A stretch of 10,402 nt of DNA. It comes from Candidatus Zhuqueibacterota bacterium (lineage in GTDB: Bacteria > Zhuqueibacterota > Zhuqueibacteria > Residuimicrobiales > Krinioviventaceae). Both the position numbers and the translations under genes were made by a program. Numbering within the stretch: position 1 is the first letter of the stretch; each line of letters begins with the position of its first letter. Shown piece by piece: positions 7,071 through 10,402 of the stretch. The notes under the pieces are model-generated. The model did not search any database. It was not told the DNA's origin and saw only the letters and a program-made list of their open reading frames with translations. The DNA lies in contig RQOI01000432.1 in the NCBI GenBank assembly GCA_003854995.1, positions 1 to 10,402 on the forward strand, given 5' to 3'.

Positions 7071-7125
7071 CACGAATTCTCACGAATGATACACGAATGA
7101 GAAAATCAATCATTTTAAATTCGTG
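7071..7125. repeat. CACGAAT short-repeat cluster with an inverted copy
   Basis: Three direct copies of CACGAAT start at 7071, 7081 and 7092 (10- and 11-nt steps), and an inverted copy, ATTCGTG, lies at 7119-7125. The last direct copy and the inverted copy can pair, and inside them AAAAT (7102-7106) can pair with ATTTT (7112-7116), giving an interrupted hairpin with a 5-nt loop. The cluster lies 28 nt past the rhamnosidase stop, in its 3' untranslated region. There is no clean U-run after it, so terminator function is uncertain. It could instead be an intergenic repetitive element or a protein-binding site. Confidence 0.6.
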
Positions 7126-7153
7126 AATATCGTCAGTCGTGCCACTTTGCCCA

Positions 7154-9868
7154 TCAATCGCGAACGTGCAGACGGTAAGAACCGGACGACAGACGATAGA
7201 CGAGCTTGCCATCCTGGTCCCCCTGAAAGTCAATTCCGTCCGGGCCATCCAGGCGCACATCTTTATGCCGGCGTCCGGCGAGCTCCAGGGTCGCCTGACA
7301 ATTCACCGGCACGTGCAGAACGAGCTGCACGCCATCCGCACTGCGTCGCCACTCGCTCCGCAGAGGGCCATAAGGCGATTCGATTTGTGCGGCAGCCCAC
7401 TGCATATCGTCCGGGAAAAACGGTCGCAGATAAAAGTGCTTGAAACCGGGACGCGTTGGATCCGGCTGAATGCCGGCGATGTTTTTGAAAAACCAGGCGC
7501 TCACATCACCGAACATGATGTGATTGAGGGACGAGGCGCCCTGCCAGTCTTCCCATAGCGTGGTGGCGCCGCGCGAGATCCAATGACCCCAGCCCGGGTA
7601 CTCTCGATGATTGATCAGCTGATAGGCCACATCCGCATATCCGGCTTGCGACAGCGCATTCAGTGCGTATTTGGCGCCCAAAATGCCAAAGTCCAGTTTG
7701 TCACCATTCATACGGATCGCGTTGAGCAAATTTTTGGCAATTTTTTCAGCGTCGCCAGCTTGAAGAAATCCCTGATAGAGGGCGCAACTCAAGGCCGTTT
7801 GCGAGTTATTCCCGACAGCGCCCTTTTCCAGATCAACGTATTTTCCCATAAAAGCAGCGCGAATATCGCTAGCCAGGGCGGCGTAGCGTTCAGCATCGTC
7901 CGCACGGCCGAGCAATTGCGCAAAGGACGAGAGCAACGCCGCATCCACATAGTAATAGCCGGTGGAGGTGATCGCTGCAGGCGTATCCGTCTTTTCATGA
8001 CACCAGTCACCGAGCCCCCAGGACACGATGCCGCCATCCGATTTTTCACCGAGGAAATCGACATATCGCTTCATCTGCTCATAGTGCGCAGCGATGACAG
8101 AGAGATCGCCGGTATAGAGATACAAATAATACGGTATGAGAATGAAAGCGCTGTCCCACGCCGGGCCATTGCCCCAGTAGTATCCCCAGCCGGCAGTCGG
8201 GATGATAGCGGCAACTTCGCCGCTCAGACGCTGCTCATCGGCAATATCGCGAATCCATTTTTTATAGGCGGCGTGCGACGCAAAATTGAACAGGCCGGCT
8301 TCAGCCGCCAATTGCGCGTCACCCGTCCAGCCGTTTTTTTCGCGTTGTGGGCAATCGGTCGGATAGCCGACGAAATTATTGCGATACGACCAGCGCGCAT
8401 TATGCTGAATCTGGTTTATCAGTTCGTTCGAGCAGCTGAAATCGCCGTGTTGTGCGAACGCCGTGCTGATGGCGAACGCCGTCAGATTTTCCGGCCGCAA
8501 TTCACCGGGATAGCCCTGAATCTCAACGTATTGAAAGCCATGATAGGTAAACCGCGGCCGCCAGCGTTCGACGCCCTCTCCCTTGAGAATATACTTGTCC
8601 GTTTGAAAAGGCGCACTCGCCACCAGACCGTCGATATTGCTTTGATCGACGCGGCCATCGCGCACTTTTTCGGCATAAATCATCGTGATCTCCTGCCCCG
8701 CTGCACCGCTCGCCGTCAGTTCGACGAAACCGGCCATATTCTGGCCAAAATCGATGAGAAAGTGTCCCTGAGCTATTCGCTCAATGTTCCTGGGCGCAAA
8801 GGAGCTGTGTATCTTGACGGGCGGCATATCCTGGGCGCACAGGCGACCTTCTGGTCCGCGCACCTCCCGAACAGCATGCCAGGCCGCATCATCATACCGG
8901 GGCAAATCCCACCCCACCCGCTCCAGTCGGGCATCGTACCATTCTCCCTGCCGAATGCTGTTGAAGACGATTGGCCCGGGCGCGCAGCGCCAACTCTTAT
9001 CGCTGATAATGAATTCTTCTGTGCCGTCAGCAAAATTGATTTCAATTTGGCAGATCACGGTTGGCTGTGCTCGCCACGAGGCATGATCAAAACCCCAGAC
9101 ATCTCGCGAGGTCATATTGTACCAGCCATTGCCGAGCATGACGCCAACAGCATTCTCGCCTTGCTGCAGAAAGGAAGTAATGTCGTGTGTCACATAGAGC
9201 GCTCGCTTGTCATAGCGGGTGAATGCGGGATCGAGCAGGTGGTCGCCGACCTTGTGGCCGTTCAGATACAATTCATGGTATCCCAAACCGCAGATACGAG
9301 CGCGCGCGCTGCTGATCTTTTTTGTCAGGGTGAATTCTTTGCGCAGCAGCGGCGCCGGTTCCGGCAGTTCGGGCGGTGCGTCTTTGGGGATCTTTTTGCG
9401 GCGGCCGTCGATCGCTTGCCAGTCAAAGAGGACCGGCGCGCTGATCCAGTGCGCGCGCCAGTCCGAGTCATTCAACAGGCCCATCTCAAACCACGCCGGC
9501 TCACTCCACGCTGAGACCTCATCCCGCTGGTCCCAGACGCGAATCCGCCAAAAATATCGCACCCTTGATGTCACTGTAAAATTTTCCGGTTTGATCGCGA
9601 TGGATTGACTCGTCAGTTTTTTATCGCTATCGTACAGATCAGCCTCGTCCCTCTGCAGCAGTGCCAGTGAGGTCGCGATCTGCAGCTGATACGCGGTCTG
9701 CGCCGCGCCTCTCTCGTCCGCAGATAAAATCCACGAAAAGGCGGGAGCCTCATCCATTCCCAATGGATTCACCGCACCATTGCAGGTCAGTGTCGTGATC
9801 TCCAGAGCGAGCGAGGGAAGAATTGCGGAGAATACCAGCAAGCCAAATAGAACAGGAAACAATTTCAT
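7154..9868 (-). CDS. Exported GH78 alpha-L-rhamnosidase
   Basis: Glycoside hydrolase of family GH78, an inverting enzyme that releases terminal alpha-L-rhamnose from plant, microbial or flavonoid rhamnosides. Residues below are numbered from an ATG at 9889. The motif DCPQREKNGWTGD gives D512, general acid E517 and D524, with the same spacing as the known triad of Bacillus sp. GL1 RhaB. ATTLWEDW supplies the general base E780. Domains in order: signal peptide, an Ig/Fn3-like N-terminal domain (about 30-137), jelly-roll rhamnosidase domains (about 183-475), an (alpha/alpha)6 catalytic barrel (about 480-805) and a C-terminal beta domain ending in YRLHVRD. The ATG at 9868 (MKLFPVLFG) is preferred because AAAGGA lies 7 nt upstream and it gives a compact signal peptide; this makes 904 residues. 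There is no lipobox cysteine and no type IX sorting domain, so the enzyme is probably periplasmic. No transporter or rhamnose catabolic gene is next to it here. Confidence 0.97.
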   Translation of the reverse strand: MKLFPVLFGLLVFSAILPSLALEITTLTCNGAVNPLGMDEAPAFSWILSADERGAAQTAYQLQIATSLALLQRDEADLYDSDKKLTSQSIAIKPENFTVTSRVRYFWRIRVWDQRDEVSAWSEPAWFEMGLLNDSDWRAHWISAPVLFDWQAIDGRRKKIPKDAPPELPEPAPLLRKEFTLTKKISSARARICGLGYHELYLNGHKVGDHLLDPAFTRYDKRALYVTHDITSFLQQGENAVGVMLGNGWYNMTSRDVWGFDHASWRAQPTVICQIEINFADGTEEFIISDKSWRCAPGPIVFNSIRQGEWYDARLERVGWDLPRYDDAAWHAVREVRGPEGRLCAQDMPPVKIHSSFAPRNIERIAQGHFLIDFGQNMAGFVELTASGAAGQEITMIYAEKVRDGRVDQSNIDGLVASAPFQTDKYILKGEGVERWRPRFTYHGFQYVEIQGYPGELRPENLTAFAISTAFAQHGDFSCSNELINQIQHNARWSYRNNFVGYPTDCPQREKNGWTGDAQLAAEAGLFNFASHAAYKKWIRDIADEQRLSGEVAAIIPTAGWGYYWGNGPAWDSAFILIPYYLYLYTGDLSVIAAHYEQMKRYVDFLGEKSDGGIVSWGLGDWCHEKTDTPAAITSTGYYYVDAALLSSFAQLLGRADDAERYAALASDIRAAFMGKYVDLEKGAVGNNSQTALSCALYQGFLQAGDAEKIAKNLLNAIRMNGDKLDFGILGAKYALNALSQAGYADVAYQLINHREYPGWGHWISRGATTLWEDWQGASSLNHIMFGDVSAWFFKNIAGIQPDPTRPGFKHFYLRPFFPDDMQWAAAQIESPYGPLRSEWRRSADGVQLVLHVPVNCQATLELAGRRHKDVRLDGPDGIDFQGDQDGKLVYRLSSGSYRLHVRD

Positions 9869-9875
9869 GACAGAA

Positions 9876-9881
9876 TCCTTT
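9876..9881 (-). promoter_or_regulatory. Ribosome binding site deciding the rhamnosidase start
   Basis: AAAGGA on the minus strand, 7 nt before the ATG at 9868. The alternative ATG at 9889 has no such site, so the shorter protein is favoured. Confidence 0.65.
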
Positions 9882-9957
9882 GCATTCATTTTTTGATAGA
9901 TAGTCCCACAATTGGCTTTTTGCTCGATACCACCAGGTTAAGGCTATCTCAGACTTG

Positions 9958-9971
9958 CTCTTTTAAAAGAG
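9958..9971. repeat. 14-bp perfect palindrome downstream of the sorted protein
   Basis: CTCTTTTAAAAGAG reads the same on both strands and is flanked by AGACT (9951-9955) and AGTCT (9970-9974), which also pair. It lies 18 nt past the stop of the right-edge gene and about 90 nt before the rhamnosidase start. It could be a weak terminator for the first gene or an operator for the second. The AT-rich core makes a stable hairpin unlikely, and chance cannot be excluded. Confidence 0.35.
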
Positions 9972-9989
9972 TCTTTTGCTCATTTGATT

Positions 9990-10402
9990 TCATCTCAGCA
10001 GCATCATCTTGCGCGTCATGGTGAACATTTCATCGCCGTTTTGTGCCGTCATTCGGTAGTAATAAATGCCACTTGCCAGCGACTCACCATTTTGATCCAC
10101 CCCGCGCCATGTCACTGAATGAACACCAGTCTTTTTCTCGCCATCAAGCAATGTATTCACCAACTGACCGTAAACATTATAGATTTCGATTTTCACGCTT
10201 GTGTCAAGGGCCGATTGAAATTCAATGTTCGTCGATGGATTGAAGGGATTCGGGAAATTCTGTTTTAAGTCAAAAATGACCGGCTGCGCGGCAATTTCCT
10301 GATCAACAGATACACTGCTCTGCTGGGCATAATCAACAGCGGCATCAAAAAGGCGCCAGCCGTCTGCGGTGAGCCACTCGGATGAATTGTCCTGCACAAA
10401 CA
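9990..10402 (-). CDS. C-terminal part of a secreted protein with a type IX (Por) sorting domain, partial
   Basis: The 5' part lies beyond the right edge of the window: the frame is open to base 10402, and the first apparent start there (10397) is an internal GTG. About 137 residues are visible. The first 25 or so (EWLTADGWRLFDAAVDYA) resemble the closing helix of a preceding globular domain, whose identity cannot be told. After a linker comes a typical C-terminal sorting domain of about 90 residues: NFPNPFNPSTNIEF, then KIEIYNVYGQLV, TGVHSVTWRGVDQNG, SGIYYYRM and a final KMMLLR. In Bacteroidota and relatives this domain directs proteins across the outer membrane by the type IX system and is then removed or anchored at the surface. 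The adjacent rhamnosidase suggests that the missing part may be a carbohydrate-active or binding protein, but this is a guess from context. Confidence 0.9.
   Translation of the reverse strand, partial: FVQDNSSEWLTADGWRLFDAAVDYAQQSSVSVDQEIAAQPVIFDLKQNFPNPFNPSTNIEFQSALDTSVKIEIYNVYGQLVNTLLDGEKKTGVHSVTWRGVDQNGESLASGIYYYRMTAQNGDEMFTMTRKMMLLR

Noticed and set aside
7071..7098. The CACGAAT copies as a CRISPR array.
   Set aside because: The repeat unit is only 7 bp with 3-4 nt between copies, far too short for CRISPR repeats and spacers, and no cas gene is present.
7583..9514. A 643-codon open frame on the plus strand, opposite the rhamnosidase gene.
   Set aside because: The translation has no recognisable domain and is low in plausible structure, while the minus strand encodes an intact GH78 enzyme with all catalytic residues. 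Long antisense frames are common opposite genes with this codon usage.
1..10402. A new defence, mobile or biosynthetic system in this window.
   Set aside because: No transposase, integrase, nuclease, toxin-antitoxin pair, reverse transcriptase or biosynthetic enzyme cluster is seen. The genes are core metabolism, division, envelope and one glycosidase.

Overview
The window looks like chromosomal DNA of a Gram-negative, double-membraned bacterium of the FCB superphylum, perhaps a Calditrichota- or KSB1-type lineage; the exact phylum is an inference. Three things point there: a C-terminal type IX secretion (Por) sorting domain with the NFPNPFNP motif at the right edge, an enolase with the Bacteroidota-like sequence variants (GGSHSDAPIAFQEF, IEDGMAEGDW), and several outer-membrane beta-barrel proteins. 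Every gene I can support lies on the minus strand, so transcription runs from right (10402) to left (1). Coding density is high. The longest gap is 285 bases, between the rhamnosidase and enolase genes. I see no RNA genes, CRISPR arrays, insertion sequences or attachment sites.

Right part (about 7150-10402): the 3' end of a secreted protein carrying a type IX sorting domain, then a complete exported GH78 alpha-L-rhamnosidase with its catalytic acid and base residues visible. This is the accessory, carbohydrate-degrading part of the window. It is followed by an intergenic region with short CACGAAT repeats and a likely enolase promoter.

Middle part (about 2655-6890): enolase, a FtsB/DivIC-type division protein, a DUF502 membrane protein and a 621-residue orphan outer-membrane barrel. 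These are closely spaced and probably form one transcription unit. A perfect 9-bp inverted repeat lies between the enolase and ftsB-like genes and may tune expression of the downstream genes.

Left part (1-2535): an RsbW-type anti-sigma histidine-kinase-like ATPase, a short Omp85/BamA-like protein with a single POTRA domain, and the 16S rRNA methyltransferase RsmE. The junctions overlap (11 nt, then TAATG), which suggests a translationally coupled operon.

Apart from the rhamnosidase and the sorted protein, this is mostly core metabolism and envelope biology. I found no convincing sign of a new defence, mobile or biosynthetic system. The most open questions are the orphan barrel, the minimal Omp85 and the intergenic inverted repeats.
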